64,000 nucleotides of DNA from Dinochytrium kinnereticum (GCA_027604005.1 JADGJT010000049.1:24640-88639); one strand, 5' to 3'; counted from the first letter of the stretch, positions 1 to 11,108 are shown. Notes: generated by a model from the letters alone, not told the origin. A program made the numbers and translations.

Positions 1-2
1 GG

Positions 3-114
3 ACGAAGGAGGACGGGGTTGAACCTCTTGTTGATGCATATGGATGGCTCCAAGTTTTATGCGACGTAAGTTTAGTTTAATTGCATGTATTAATTCCTTC
101 AGATTAATACATAA
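3..114 (+). CDS. Possible 3' end of an unrecognised gene
   Basis: A reading frame is open from base 3 to 65 (ending ...WLQVLCD). It meets a good donor (gtaagt at 66) and an acceptor (ccttcag ending at 102), after which the frame gives INT and a TAA stop at 112-114. This has the shape of a last intron and a very short terminal exon of a gene entering from the left. I do not recognise the roughly 24 residues visible. A competing ATG at 44 opens a 90-codon frame with low-complexity content and is less convincing. Confidence 0.25.
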
Positions 115-716
115 ACTGGCATTCTACGGCGAGCAAGAACTTGTTCATTATTCTATTGATATTCCCATGCCAATGGAAAAGGCATGCTTTGTATACATTG
201 AGGGCCGAAGCTGGCTTCCTGTAATCCTCACATCAAGATGTGAAATTTTCCTGCCCTTATCTCCTTTTCATTTGTTTGATTTTTTTTCGCTGCAAATGCC
301 AATGAAAAAAATATAAGAACACGACACATCGCGTCTAAATTAGCATATCTTGCTTAGTGGAATGACTTCATCCGGGCGAGCTACTCTACTATTCAAAATT
401 TAAAAGTTTTTTTTTTTCTTAACTGGTTTGAAAATGTAGTTTGAGGATATTCACCCATGTGTGTGTAAAGCTTGCGATTGTTAAATCCCACCACCTTTCA
501 TGGATAGACCATCTCGGACGGCTGAACGCAAATCTGGACATGGATATTTTGCATCTGAACTCAGATCAACGAAATAAAAACAATTTAAGCTGGGCCCATA
601 CTGCACTGATCTTCCGGCTCTTCGCGTCAGAACCCAGTCTCCCAAGGGCCTTTGAGTGCGTGCTGAGAGCGTTCTCAATCTGTTGCAAATTCTATTTTGT
701 GCAACATACCGTACTG
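115..716. other. Intergenic region upstream of ARP2
   Basis: This is about 600 bases with T/A-rich tracts, including a long T run near 405-418. Short open frames occur on both strands but none shows a recognisable domain, and they overlap each other, as expected of chance frames. It probably holds the ARP2 promoter and 5' untranslated region. No clear TATA element stands out. Confidence 0.4.
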
Positions 717-2318
717 ATGGCATCCAGAGACGTGGTCATCTGCGACAACGGAACTGGGGTGAGTAACAGCACTCACCGAACCTCCTACTGACCCATCATG
801 ATTCTTGGCCTTCATCCTCGTTTCGTCCAACTTCTCAAACCCGAAAACGCGCACCCCCAGTTCGTGAAGGCCGGTTTCGCCGCCCAAAGCTCCAACTTCC
901 CCGAATCCATCTTCCCAGCCGTCGTAGGTCGTCCCATTCTCCGAGCCGAAGAAAACGTCGGAGATGCCAACATCCAAGACATTATGGTTGGAGATGAAGC
1001 TGCTGCCGTCCGAAACATGTTGCAAATGTCATACCCTATGGAGAATGGTGTTGTGTTTAATTGGGAGGATATGATGCACCTTTGGGACTATACCTTTTAC
1101 AAGAAGTTGAACATCACCAACCCTTCTGATCATAAGATATTGTTGACGGAACCGATTTTGAACCCTAAGAAGAATCGGGAGAGGATGTGTGAGATTATGT
1201 TTGAGCATTACGGGTTTTCGGCGGCTTATGTGGCCATTCAGGCTGTTTTGACGCTTTACGCTCAAGGTATACAACATTTTTCATTATTTCCACTACATTT
1301 ATTGAACTCAGCCGAATAGTTACCTGTGTACCTTAATAAATCCCATTAACTCTTCGTCTTAGCTTTGACCACTGGTGTCGTCGTCGACTCAGGTGACGGT
1401 GTCACCCACATTGTCCCAGTCTACGAGGGTTACGCTCTTCCTCATTTAGTCAAGCGTCTCAATGTTGCTGGAAGGGATATCACGCGCTACCTCATCAAAT
1501 TGCTTCTGCTTCGGGGGTATGCTTTCAATAGGACGGCTGATTTCGAGACTGTTAGGCAGTTAAAGGAGAAAGTCTGTTACGTCGGGTATGATATCCATGT
1601 TGTTCTATTGAATGACTGATGGCGTTTTCTCTTTTTGTAGTTATGACTTGCAGCTTGAGCAGAAACTTGCGACGGAGACCACTGTGACTGTTGAGTCTTA
1701 CACTGTAAGGATTTGATATTGGTGTTTCTACACTGACGTTCCCAATTAGCTTCCCGACGGCCGTGTCATCAAGGTGGGCTCAGAAAGATTCGAAGCCCCG
1801 GAAGCCCTTTTCCAGCCTCACCTTGTTGACGTTGATGCCCCAGGTGTCGCAGGTAAGAATACCTAAATTGCACCTGTAGAAATACTCAATTTCCGTCTTT
1901 ATCAGATATGCTCTTCAGCGTGATTCAATCAGCCGACCTTGATATCCGATCTGAGCTCTACAGTAAGATTGTTTTGTCCGGCGGTACCTCTATGTTCCCT
2001 GGGTTGCCGAGTCGTCTTGAGAAGGAGTTGAAGCAGAGGTACTTAGAAAAGGTTCTGAGAGGGGATAAGTCTAGGCTAAAAGTGAGTTATTGTCGAAAAT
2101 TTTCTTCCTATTAGTTTGGTAAACTAACCGGTTTTGATTTACAGGGCTTCAAACTTCGCGTTGAGGACCCTCCCAACCGTAAGCACATGGTGTTTGCTGG
2201 AGGTTCCGTCTTTGGAAACACCTTTAAAAACCGGGAGGAAGTGTGGGTTTCGAAACGTGAGTGGGAGGAGAAGGGTGTTCGTGCTATTGAGGAGAAATTT
2301 GGCGGAGGTCGAGCGTAG
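717..2318 (+). CDS. ARP2: Actin-related protein 2 (Arp2/3 complex subunit)
   Basis: Seven exons can be placed: 717-758, 861-1266, 1363-1585, 1641-1704, 1750-1852, 1906-2081 and 2145-2318. They join in frame to 395 residues, the usual Arp2 length. The start [14 protein letters not shown] followed by [19 protein letters not shown] is the Arp2 form of the actin nucleotide-binding loop. Further family marks are [22 protein letters not shown], the phosphate-2 segment [19 protein letters not shown], the Arp2-specific [20 protein letters not shown], and the end segment [11 protein letters not shown]. Arp2 and Arp3 form the nucleating pair that seeds branched actin filaments, in endocytic patches and, in amoeboid chytrid cells, in pseudopods. 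The gene is convergent with the WD40 gene. Nothing is broken. The separation from plain actin and Arp3 is clear from these motifs. Confidence 0.97.
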
Positions 2319-2450
2319 CTGAATTAAACACAAAAAAATAGGGGCTGGAGGACTGTGAAAGTATCTCCTTCCCTCTCCTGCCTTAAAGCCTTGGCTTATC
2401 GGTATATTTTGTTGTTGTTTTTTGTGGGTAATTCCATTCTCTATATACAT

Positions 2451-2560
2451 TCTTCAATCATTTCTTGCCCGCAAAGAAAACAATAAAATACCTAGTCCAG
2501 AGTAACGTTAGATTCTTGCCCATGCCTTATCCCTTCATCCGGAGAGAGTCAACTAATGAG
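2451..2560 (-). pseudogene. Decayed duplicate of the 3' end of the WD40 gene
   Basis: A 27-base string at 2452-2478 is identical to 2701-2727, which spans the stop codon and the last codons of the neighbouring WD40 gene. Beyond it, similarity continues with mismatches and gaps for about 80 bases: a 'gtccag' core, then cccat/ccttat, then ccggaga. Read on the minus strand it is the tail of a last WD40 blade, no longer open. It lies 249 bases from the intact copy, between the convergent ARP2 and WD40 genes. I infer an old local tandem duplication. Confidence 0.65.
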
Positions 2561-2706
2561 AAAGTCTTCTCGTATGCTACAAATAGTCTGATCCATAATG
2601 AAAAGGATAAACCCAGCAACACAAAATACAGTTGTTTTTCTTTTTCCTTATTGTAGGTAAAAGACTTTTCAATTTATTCTTACTATCTACATCACTTCCT
2701 CTTCAA

Positions 2707-4539
2707 TCATTTCTTGCCCGCAAAGAACGACAAAAACCGTGTCCAGAAGGACGTCTTGGATGGCCCTTCTAATTCTGACGCGTCCCATACCCTTATGGAT
2801 TTATCACCTGACCCGGAGAAGAGAATGCCGTCAAAAAATTTCACGCAGTAGACGCCGTCCGTGTGGCCTTCAAAGACTGTAAGGCAGGAGCCGGTCTATC
2901 AAAATAAGAAAGAAAAAAATTGTTGTTAGCTTTGTATGTCATTAAGTGGGAAAAAAAAGGGGGGGGGATGCTTCTTCAGTGGGGTTTGTCTGTCAAAATA
3001 GCATGGGCGTGAGAGATGAGGGCTGGATTGCTCCTTTTTTTTTTTGAGTACCTCAACGTTATAACACCGGATTGTCTTATCATAAGAACCCGAGAAACAG
3101 TATACGTCATGAACATGAAGGCACTCAATTCCAGATGTATGACCTTTCAGAATTCGAACCGTTTTCGCTGTTTTGATGTTCCAGATTCGAACTGTTTTGT
3201 CCATAGATCTTTTCATTTATTTTGTGTTTTTTTTTTTTTTTTTGTTTTGTAATGGTGCGGAAAACATGGTTAGATTAAATTTCTTAAGGGTTTGAATATA
3301 TACCCGCTATATATTGTTTCATTTGCAACTTGGAGGCATTGGACACCGTCTGTATGGCCCTGAAGGACACTAACGGGCTCTCCCGTCTAGTGGTAGAGGA
3401 GTTTAGGGATGTGCGAATACAAGATTGAAAGAATGAACAACAAACGGCAAACAGCCGATAATAAAATCCCATGAAATTGGGAAAAAATAATAATACGAAC
3501 CGCTCGACTCCACTGAATCACCGTCATATCCCAGCTCCCACTAAAAATATCCGTATCTGTGATATCAATACAATTCACAATATTCGTATGTCCTCTAAAA
3601 ACATGCATTGGCCGTTTTGTCTAAGAAAATACATATGTTAATAAAGTCATCAGTAACTCACATAAAGCCTCCCAGAAAATAAATATCTGTTCTCACCTCT
3701 AAATTCCACGACCGGATCGTTGTATCCCAAGACCCGGAAAACGCTCTCTTCCCTTTTGTTCGTAAACATGCAATATACCCTGTATGTCCATGAAGTGTGG
3801 CGAGGTTTGCGCCTGTCTGGTAGTGGAAAAGAAGTAAGAAGAAATGTCGGAAGATGCTTTAAAAACCTCAATGTTCCAGGTTCGTAGGGTGTAATCGCCT
3901 GCGGAGACCAGATTTCCGAGCGCCATTATTTCGGGGAGAGGGGAAGCAGGGAGGAGTTCTAAGGCGTAGACGTCTGCAGTGTGGGCGTGGAGTGTTTTGA
4001 GTTGCTAAATTCTTATTAATAATTTGGAATGAGTCTGAAGGCAAACCTTCACAGAGACGTTTTTATCCGATATTTTTGATACATCGCATACCACAATCGA
4101 TTGATCATGCGAGCCTGGTTGTTTTTTTTGTTTTCCGCCCAATTTCATGGCAGAGAGAAAATTATGTATGCACTTAGTTTAGACGAACTGCTTCCTTTTA
4201 TGTTTTTTGCCTCCGTTTTTTCTGGTTGCATACCTGAAACCATAGTTAAAAGCCCCGGATCATGCTCACTGTGAACTTTGTTATTATTGCTGCTGGCGGT
4301 TGCGCGCTTTTTTTTCCTTGCAGCTGGTGGAGGTTCTGATCCCGAGGTCCAGAATACATCGATGCTGTACACTGTGCCTTCATGAAATCTTTTTTTTTTT
4401 GGATTCTTTTTAGTCCTGGTCGTAAAGAGAGAGTGGTTGCAGGTACCTGTATACGCCCAGACATCTTGATGATTTCTGGAGGAGAGTTGGTTAGGAATCG
4501 TGGTGTTGGTGTGGGTGGATGAATGACCTCTGAATCCAT
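2707..4539 (-). CDS. WD40 repeat protein, about seven blades
   Basis: The protein is built from exons carrying one or two WD40 blades each. Visible blades include LHGHTGYIACL...FSGSWDTTIRSWN, FRGHTNIVNCIDITDTDIFSG, LQGHTDGVQCLQVANETIYSG, LKGHTSGIECLHVHDVYCFSG and the last blade VFEGHTDGVYCVKFFDGILFSG. The end is a basic tail (...SFFAGKK) before TGA at 2707-2709. The start ATG at 4539 gives a short proline-rich leader (MDSEVIHPPTPTPRF) and no F-box or other domain before the blades. The first intron can be joined in frame by using the acceptor before AATCC. The compact GHT...FSGSWD spacing resembles the propellers of TRAF7 and of F-box/WD ubiquitin adaptors, but without another domain I cannot name an orthologue. 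It is divergent from PET117 (241 bp between starts). Confidence 0.85.
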
Positions 4540-4780
4540 CGTCGTTTAGCCCTTGCACTCTTAATCTCTGGTCCAGGGTGATTGACGTTTCGTGTCAATC
4601 TTCAAAATTTAATTGTTGGTTCTCGTTCATCATGAAGCATTGAGTGAGTTCACAGCAGGGATACAACAGCCGTTACTGTGTAGTGTTTGTGTTTGTGCAG
4701 GGACGTAGGGTTTGTCAACATTGCAATTTCCATTTTTGCATTTGGAGGGAACAGAGATCTCAAACAACCACACCGTCAGA

Positions 4781-5108
4781 ATGTCAACGGCCTCAAAAGC
4801 AACTTTCGCAGCCGCTGTTCTCTTCACAAGCGCATGCATCTTCGGTGTCTACCAGCTTAAAGAAGAGCAAGAGATTGTAATGGCGTCCACTTGTTACTCG
4901 GATAATCTCAATATCTTAACGTCTTCTTCCTTTTTCACCTGATCCACCGCTTTATTTTTTCTATGGAATACAGACAAGAAGACGGAGCATTGTAAGGGAT
5001 GACGAGCGGCGGCTGGTTTACAAGCAAAATGCTATCGAGCATGAGCAACAAGCTTTACTGCACCAGCAATTATTGAAAGAGCAAGATGTGAAGCGAACCT
5101 CTCAGTAA
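4781..5108 (+). CDS. PET117: PET117-like cytochrome c oxidase assembly factor
   Basis: Two exons (4781-4876 and 4974-5108) join to 76 residues. The start MSTASKATFAAAVLFTSACIF has the family's short N-terminal hydrophobic segment after a small S/K head. It is followed by GVYQLKEEQE, the charged IVRDDERRLVYKQ segment and a glutamine/glutamate-rich helix. PET117 proteins are small mitochondrial inner-membrane proteins that couple heme A synthesis (COX15) to complex IV assembly. The size, the N-terminal segment and the R-DDE-R block fit the family. The sequence is short and fast-evolving, so the call rests on overall architecture. It is convergent with the MEF2-type gene, with 168 bp between stops. 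Confidence 0.8.
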
Positions 5109-5276
5109 CAAAAAGGGAAGAAGAAAGGAGCAAAAAAGAGGAGATAGATAATTTCAGCATTTGCTTCTTTTTTGGGGGGGGGAAGGAGGAGTTGTGAATT
5201 TTGGGGAAGGTTGGGTTGAGATGGGGTTGGTGTCCTTTGATGCTTGTGAAAAAGAGATTTGTGGTTTTAGATTGGG

Positions 5277-6695
5277 TCATTCTGAATGCCGGCGACCGGC
5301 TGCATATGCTTTTGGTGGTTGCTTTGGTTTCTTTGATCTTGTTTGATCCACTCGAACGTCCTGTCTTCCTTTCCTCTTGTTCCTAGAATTAAGCGATTTA
5401 AGCACTTCAACATACCCCCACTTCTGATTGAAAAAACAAAACAATAACAAAAAGTAAAAAGAATAAAAAACGAACCCTTGAATCTCCAAGCTATCGCCAT
5501 TCCCATCATCCCCACCACCTCCTCTCTGTCCATTCCTCAACGGTGACGTTGCTTCCATAAACTGCTTCTCGGACTCGAAAGGGGCCACTTGACCATGATG
5601 GTGATTGTTCAGATTTGACCCCACCAAATTGTTATGCTGCATCATCGATTGATTCATTCCGTGCGATTGAAAAGGTAACATCCCGGGTTGATTTTCAAAG
5701 CCTAACTGGTTCGACGAAATCGAGGGGTTCCAAAAGTCAGAATGCGTTGGGTAGAAGGATGATGGGGAGGGCATGGACATGAGCTGATGGTCGGGTGGAA
5801 CGCCTCCTTCCTTCATTGAAAACGGGGGAAGATTAAGAAAAGTATTCAACCTATTTAACATTCTTGAAACTTACAGGTGAAATAGACACTTCCTGACCAT
5901 GAATCTCACCCACATGTGACACGTACCCTCCTTCCCTTAAGCCTCCTGGATTGTCCATTCTCAGCGTTTGACGACGATTCACAACCTTCTCCGGTGGAAC
6001 CTTTTCATGTTAGTCAGGTTTGGATACTTTCTTTTCAATCGCAACGGCCTTTTCCTTCACCTCTTTCTTTTGATTTCTTACCTGAGGATAGTACCCTCCG
6101 TTCGGCATAGTTGTGAACTTTTCTTGAGTGGCTTTGTTAGCTGCCCCTCCAGAATCTGGAAAATCTCCGTCATCGTCATCGTCTTTGTCTTGAAGGTTGA
6201 GGAACTGGAAAAGTTTCGTTTCATTCACACACTCGTAATAAAAAAGTACAAGACCAGCTTCAAGGCCCCCCCCCAAAAAAAGGAACTTACATCAGCGTTT
6301 CCTCTACTTTCATGCGGCTCATTATACTGTTGAAAAAATTTAAAAATAAAACTCGCGTAAGAAGACTTCGTCCTTGTTGTATCCTTCACATCTAAAGAGC
6401 AGCCTCCACATTTCTGATTTTACCTCTGTGTACTTTAGCAAGATCTTATCCATATCCGTGCTAGCATACTGCACCAGCTTATTGTTATGATTGATGATAA
6501 TCAGCGCAATCTCGCAGTCACAGAGCACACTCAATTCGTAAGCCTTCTTCATCAGACCAAACTTTCGTTTGAGGAAGGTGACCTGATTTCAAACATGTGT
6601 GTCAAGAGGCGTTCGTTCACCTTCTCAGCCTTGTATCTAACCTGTCTATTCCGTTCGTCTATAATGGGGGCAATCTTGATCTTCTTCCTGCCCAT
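5277..6695 (-). CDS. MEF2-type MADS-box transcription factor
   Basis: Exon 1 (from ATG at 6695) gives [18 protein letters not shown]. Exon 2 starts [20 protein letters not shown] and continues [10 protein letters not shown]...[17 protein letters not shown] third exon gives [12 protein letters not shown]. Together these are a complete MADS domain plus the MEF2-specific extension, closer to animal MEF2 and yeast Rlm1/Smp1 than to SRF/Mcm1. Downstream exons are acidic ([12 protein letters not shown]) and then rich in Met, Asn, Gln, His, Ser and Pro, as in activation regions. They end in a lysine/arginine-rich tail ([20 protein letters not shown]) that looks like a nuclear signal. Members bind A/T-rich CTA(A/T)4TAG sites as dimers and are often targets of MAP kinases. 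The gene has at least six exons and nothing appears broken. The start is fixed by the invariant MGRKKI. Confidence 0.95.
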
Positions 6696-6721
6696 GGTTT
6701 AGTTACTGCTGTTGCGTTGCA

Positions 6722-6759
6722 GAGGTGAGGTGAGGTGAGGTGAGGGTGAGGGTGAGGTG
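6722..6759. repeat. GAGGT / GAGGGT short tandem repeat
   Basis: Four to five GAGGT units pass into GAGGGT units, starting 27 bases upstream of the MEF2-type start codon (the gene is read leftwards). It would lie in that gene's 5' leader or core promoter, reading there as a CCTCA-type pyrimidine-rich repeat. It may simply be slippage-prone simple sequence. Confidence 0.8.
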
Positions 6760-7526
6760 CAGTGGCGATAGAAGTTGATTTTATTATTGCAGAATCAATC
6801 AGGAATTGTCAAACAAAGCCTTTTGCTTTGGTGCAACATGACTTATTATAAATATTCTTATTATTATTCGATATTTATTTATTTATTTATTCGATGAAAT
6901 AAATACACATGCAGAGAAGACTGTACATCTTCAGCATCCTAATAATCCTTACCCTTGCCAGGCCCTGCGGCAGAGGAACGATACCGTCTTCTCCTGATCA
7001 CACACGCTTCAAGTGATCACACGCGCTTTAAGCGAGAAGGAAGACGGCAAAGTGCAGATTGAAGATGCTTGATGGAGCTTCACACAAGCAATACTGTCAA
7101 CCTGTCTGCAAACAAGAATCATGTTAGCCGCTTTCAAAGATCAGGATCAAGTGTAAAGAAGGCAACGAATGTGGGGAGAGGGAGGATCAGAAGCACAGGT
7201 TCGACATGCATTGCTGAAAAAGCAAAGCCCAAAGGAGCTGACCAGCCTACCGCTGATGAACCAACTCCTTTGTGAACGGCCGCATGCGTCCACAACCAGA
7301 ACATCACCAACCAAAAAGACTTTGGAGGGTGCAGCCCATGGTTGCTTCTGCATGCTGTTCGGAGAATGGATGTAACTGTTATCATCATACATATGGGATG
7401 GGATCGTTTGAATGGGGTCCGCTGTGATGGGGGTGTTGGATCAGGACTCACCATGCAGGAGAACTGAGAAAAGTGAAGAGTTGGATTTGTGGGAGAAAAA
7501 AAAACTATTTCGTCTGGACAAAAAAA
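6760..7526. other. Intergenic region between MEF2-type gene and RanGAP
   Basis: These are divergent promoters in about 770 bases. The left part is A/T-rich (ttattatt and atttattt runs near 6840-6900). The middle holds a 19-base tandem repeat with a flanking inverted repeat (6984-7048, listed separately). The right part, 7060-7460, has more even composition and short open frames on both strands. I recognise none of them and treat them as chance frames. Confidence 0.4.
6984..7048. repeat. 19-base direct repeat inside an imperfect inverted repeat
   Basis: Two adjacent 19-base units (6995-7013 and 7014-7032) differ at two positions. Each contains the palindrome TGATCA. They are bracketed by ccgtcttctc (6984-6993) and gagaaggaagacgg (7035-7048), which can pair as GAGAAG/GACGG with a 3-base bulge. 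The arrangement could form a stem or be paired protein-binding sites between two divergent promoters. Its function is unknown. Confidence 0.6.
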
Positions 7527-8767
7527 ATGCTCTTTTCTATTGAAGGCCAGAGCCTGAAGCTCAATACCGCCGATGATGTCAAGGACATTGTGGCAAAGAT
7601 TGATGCCGTGGGGGATATCACTGAGGTGTGTCTAGGCGGGAACACTATTGGTGTTGAGGCCGCAAAGGCGATAGCCTTGGCTTTGAAGCCCAAGTCCACT
7701 TTGAAGGTATCTTTTCTCCTTGCGATGACCTTCACCTTAACCCGTCCTTTTTTAAAAAGATCGTGGATTTCAGCGATATGTTCACTGGAAGACTTCGGGA
7801 AGAGATTCCCTTGGCGCTTGCTGCATTCGTGGATGCGCTGATCGATAAGGTAGAGTTTTGTCATTTTGACAATATGTGGGTTCCTTAAACACGATCATCT
7901 CAGGACTTGGACTTTGTCAACTTCTCGGATAATGCATTTGGACCAGCGGGAGCTGACCCTCTCCGAAGGCTTCTTATCGAAAACCGATCCATTAAGCGAT
8001 TGAAGCTTCAGAACAATGGTCTGGGAATTGAGGGGGCTCGCCATATTTCAGCGGCGCTTCAAGAGGCTGTCGAAAAGGCCAAAGAAGCAGGTGTCCCGCT
8101 GAACCTTTCGTCGATTGTGATGGGAAGGAATAGGCTGCAATCGGATGGAGCTATGCTAATGGCAAAGGCTTTCGAATTGCTGCCCGGGTTGAAGGAATTG
8201 AGGATGCCTGAGAACAGTATTCGACCGGATGGAGTAGTTGTTCTTCTTAAGGCACTTCGTGGAGCGACGGGCCTGGAGATTCTTGATTTGCAGGATAACA
8301 CTTTCACAGCAGTTGGGTCTGACGCGCTTGCTGAATCACTTCCCTCCTGGCCGTCCCTCAAACACCTCAACGTCGGCGACTGCCTTCTCGGCAAAGAAGG
8401 TTCCAAAACCGTTCTCAAGGCACTCACCCCCGCTCATACCCACCTTGAAGAACTCATTCTCATCTTTAACGAAATGGACGCGAAGGGACTTGAAATGGTC
8501 CCGAATGTTTTGGCGACGAAACCTGGGTTGAAGTCTATGCAGTTGAATGGCAATGCGTTTGATCCGGATCACAAAGTTGTTGAGGTTATTAAGAGAACTT
8601 TAAGTGCTAATGGATACCCGGATGGTTTGGATGAGTTGGATGAGATGGACTTTGAGGAGGAAGAGGAAGAGGAAGAAGAGGAGGAGGAGGAGAAGGAGGA
8701 GGAGGGTAAAGAGGAAGTTGAGGATAAGGACGTTGATGAGTTGACAAAGAAGATTTCTCAGATGTAG
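7527..8767 (+). CDS. RNA1: Ran GTPase-activating protein (RanGAP/Rna1)
   Basis: Three exons (7527-7706, 7760-7849, 7904-8767) join to 377 residues, close to yeast Rna1. The start MLFSIEGQSLKLNT matches the Rna1 start and sets the ATG at 7527. Leucine-rich repeats follow. Family landmarks are LGGNTIGVEAA (the Asn/Gly/Thr loop), FSDMFTGRLREEIPLAL, NFSDNAFGPAG, LQNNGLG, IVMGRNRL (the region of the catalytic Arg/Asn) and LDLQDNTFTAVGS. The C-terminus is the expected acidic tail, here a run of about 14 glutamates from near 8658, coded by a GAG/GAA microsatellite. It raises the GTPase rate of Ran in the cytoplasm and so sets the Ran gradient for nuclear transport. There is no SUMO-acceptor extension as in vertebrate RanGAP1. 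A polyadenylation-like aataaa follows the stop. Confidence 0.97.
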
Positions 8768-9126
8768 GCCACTTCTAAATAATAAACACATGTTCCAGTC
8801 ATCCATATTTCAACTCGCCATTGAAACCAACTTGGCCATTCACGTACCAAGTATCGCAAGTAATAATATTCAGTCACGATCATCAAACCTGGACCTGTGC
8901 GGTTTTAAATTATTCAAATGTGTAATTATCAGTAGTATCAATAGCAATATGGTGGGTGGGGGCTATGCATGCTTCGTGTCAAAATGTTTGGATGGGATTG
9001 TCACCCACAGCTCCAACCTCCCTCACTCAGTCAATTCAGAAATCCAACTTCTGCGCCACACGCAAAATCCATTTGGCCAAAAAATCCAACTTTCTTGCAC
9101 CCTCTTTTTTTTCACCTTGATCAATC
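8768..9126. other. RanGAP 3' region and RPS9 promoter
   Basis: The stretch lies between two genes on the same strand. An aataaa-like signal lies about 10 bases after the RanGAP stop. The right end contains C/T-rich stretches just before the RPS9 start (near 9010-9115), as often seen at ribosomal protein promoters. The open frame from 8969 running into RPS9 is not coding, because the conserved RPS9 start is at 9127. Confidence 0.5.
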
Positions 9127-9977
9127 ATGCCTCAGGTGGTCTGCAGTAAGACGTACGTTGAATTCACATCAATGCTTTGATCCACGAGCAACAATCGTTA
9201 ACCATGCAACCTCCGACAACAGGTACAAGGTGCCTAAGCGCCCTTTCGAGTCGGAGCGTCTGGACCAGGAGCTCAAGCTTGCCGGTGAATACGGTCTCAG
9301 GAACAAGAGAGAGATCTACAGGGTCGGACTCACTTTGTCCAAGATCCGTCGTGCTGCCCGTGATCTTTTGACTCTTCCTGAGAAGGACCCCCGCCGTCTC
9401 TTCGAGGGTAACGCCTTGATCAGGAGGCTTATCCGCATCGGTGTGTTGGACGAGACCAAGGCTAAGCTGGATTACGTTCTTGGATTGAAGATTGAGGACT
9501 TCTTGGAGAGGCGTCTTCAGACCCAGGTCTTCAAGTCTGGATTGGCCAAGTCGATTCACCACGCTCGTGTGTTGATTCGTCAGAGGCACATCCGGTTGGT
9601 GCTCTTTCCTCTCCCCTCCCCGTTTATTTTTTTTTTTGGCCTTGAATGATTGTCGCCTTTTTTTTTCCTCCTCTCTTGATTGCAATCGCTGATCCTGTAT
9701 GATATGATAGTGTCGGCAAGCAGATTGTCAACATCCCCAGCTACATGGTCCGTCTCGAGAGCCAGAAGCACATTGACTTTGCTCTCACCTCCCCCTACGG
9801 TGGTGGCCGTGCTGGTCGTGTCAAGAGGAAGAGGGCCAGGGCTGCCGAGAAGGTTTGTTGTGATTCTTGTTGGTCCCCTTTGGTTTGTTTTAGCGGGATG
9901 GCATGTGCTGATTTGTTTATTTCTTTCACAATTTCGTTGCATAGGGTGATGGTGGCGAGGAGGAGGACGATGAGTAA
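9127..9977 (+). CDS. RPS9: Small ribosomal subunit protein uS4 (S9)
   Basis: Four exons (9127-9152, 9223-9594, 9711-9852, 9945-9977) join to 190 residues. The first exon gives MPQVVCSKT and splices within a Thr codon to [19 protein letters not shown], the conserved eukaryotic uS4 start. The S4 RNA-binding domain follows ([40 protein letters not shown]). The tail is basic and then acidic ([20 protein letters not shown]). It binds 18S rRNA early in 40S assembly and sits near the mRNA entry channel, where it contributes to decoding accuracy. The tiny first exon that holds little more than the start is typical of intron-containing ribosomal genes. An aataaa at 10003 is the likely polyadenylation signal. 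Confidence 0.98.
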
Positions 9978-10203
9978 ATCATTGCCACAAACACGATCCC
10001 GCAATAAAGTGTTTGAACCTAGTTTTATCATGCTATTTCTTTTTGACCTTATTTTGTTGTGCTTTGGGTCGTGACATTGTACTTGATGCCATTTGCTTAT
10101 CTCAATAGGAAGAGAGATACATGGAAAGAATGACAGGCTGGGGCGACAATATATATTCCATTGTTGACAAAACGCACAGAAATGAGGATAGAAACTCTGC
10201 TAA

Positions 10204-11051
10204 TTAAGCAGCGACATTGCCTGGGGCGTTCTTGTCGTTTTTCAACGACACAAGTAGAGACTTTAGCCGGGAGGTATCCTTCAACTTGGTAGCAGGCTTT
10301 TTAGCCGCCTTGTCATCCTTACGGTCATCCTTCCCAGTCTTCTTGGTATCTCTGGCGGGGTTGATGGAAGATGTTGACGAAAGCTCAATCTGCTTCACAA
10401 CCTTCTCCTATAAACGCCAAAAAAAAACAAAAACAGAAAAACAACACACTGTCAGAACAGCCAGCAATCACTTGCGCAGTATTTTTTACCCAGATGTTTC
10501 CTCCCGCAGAGGTATCCTCGCGGTTCAGAAGCAGAGCTTCGGCTTCCTTGTTCTTTGAGACGGCCTTGGCCTTCTTCTCATTGTACTCGGCGTAGAACCT
10601 CTCCAAGGATTCTTTGGCGGAAGCGAGGGTTTCCTGATGTTTTGTCTGTGATCTCGCGTCCCTCTCGGCGACGAGAGCGGCAAAGTTTTCCCTCCATTTC
10701 CTAACCATTGCCCAATAGCTTTAACCAAGACCCCATGCAGAATAGTAATAAAGCAAAGAACTTACTTTACAGCTTCAGTCTCCACCTCTATCTCCAGCTC
10801 AGCAGGCTCGGGAACAAAGGTACTCACGGGCGGTGCGGAAATCTATTTAAGAGACACATTTAACAACCACCAAAAACGGTCGCAGTGGGTATAATTACAG
10901 GCTCTCCGAAAGAAATGTCGTTGTCGAACGCATCGTACATCAAGGGCGCGGGGTTTGCGCTCGATGTGATATCGTCCGTGGCGAAAAGCGCAGCATCAGC
11001 GCCGAGGATCGCTTGCTCGCGGGCCAGGAAATCAGCAGCGGGGTCATCCAT
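10204..11051 (-). CDS. CLC1: Clathrin light chain
   Basis: The start at 11051 reads MDDPAADFLAREQAILGADA, the acidic conserved N-terminal box of clathrin light chains. After introns come short acidic/proline segments. A long charged helix follows (KWRENFAALVAERDARSQTK, then KESLERFYAEYNEKKAKAVS), which is the heavy-chain binding region. The C-terminal exon gives EKVVKQIELSSTSSINPARD followed by a lysine-rich DRKDDKAAKKP stretch and a last LKSLLVSLKNDKNAPG segment. All are standard for the family. The light chain regulates clathrin lattice assembly at the plasma membrane and trans-Golgi. The start is 57 bp from the divergent TOP3 start. The AP-1 sigma gene, another clathrin-coat component, lies 20 kb to the right, with no sign of linkage in function. 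Confidence 0.95.
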
Positions 11052-11108
11052 CGTTTGGCCTTTCTGGAGAAATGGGTATTTTTCCCTTGATGTGTGACAA
11101 GAGGTGAT
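11052..11108. promoter_or_regulatory. 57-bp divergent promoter, clathrin light chain / TOP3
   Basis: Only 57 bases separate the two start codons, so both 5' leaders and the core promoter must overlap or lie inside coding sequence. No TATA element is visible. Confidence 0.6.

Noticed and set aside
441..1025. Open frames on both strands upstream of and across ARP2 exon 1
   Set aside because: They overlap each other and the conserved ARP2 exons, and no domain was seen.
5161..5386. Small plus-strand frames with many Gly/Val residues
   Set aside because: They overlap the 3' end of the MEF2-type gene and show no family features.
7069..7454. Short frames between MEF2-type gene and RanGAP
   Set aside because: No recognisable domain or splice pattern, and frames of equal quality occur on both strands.
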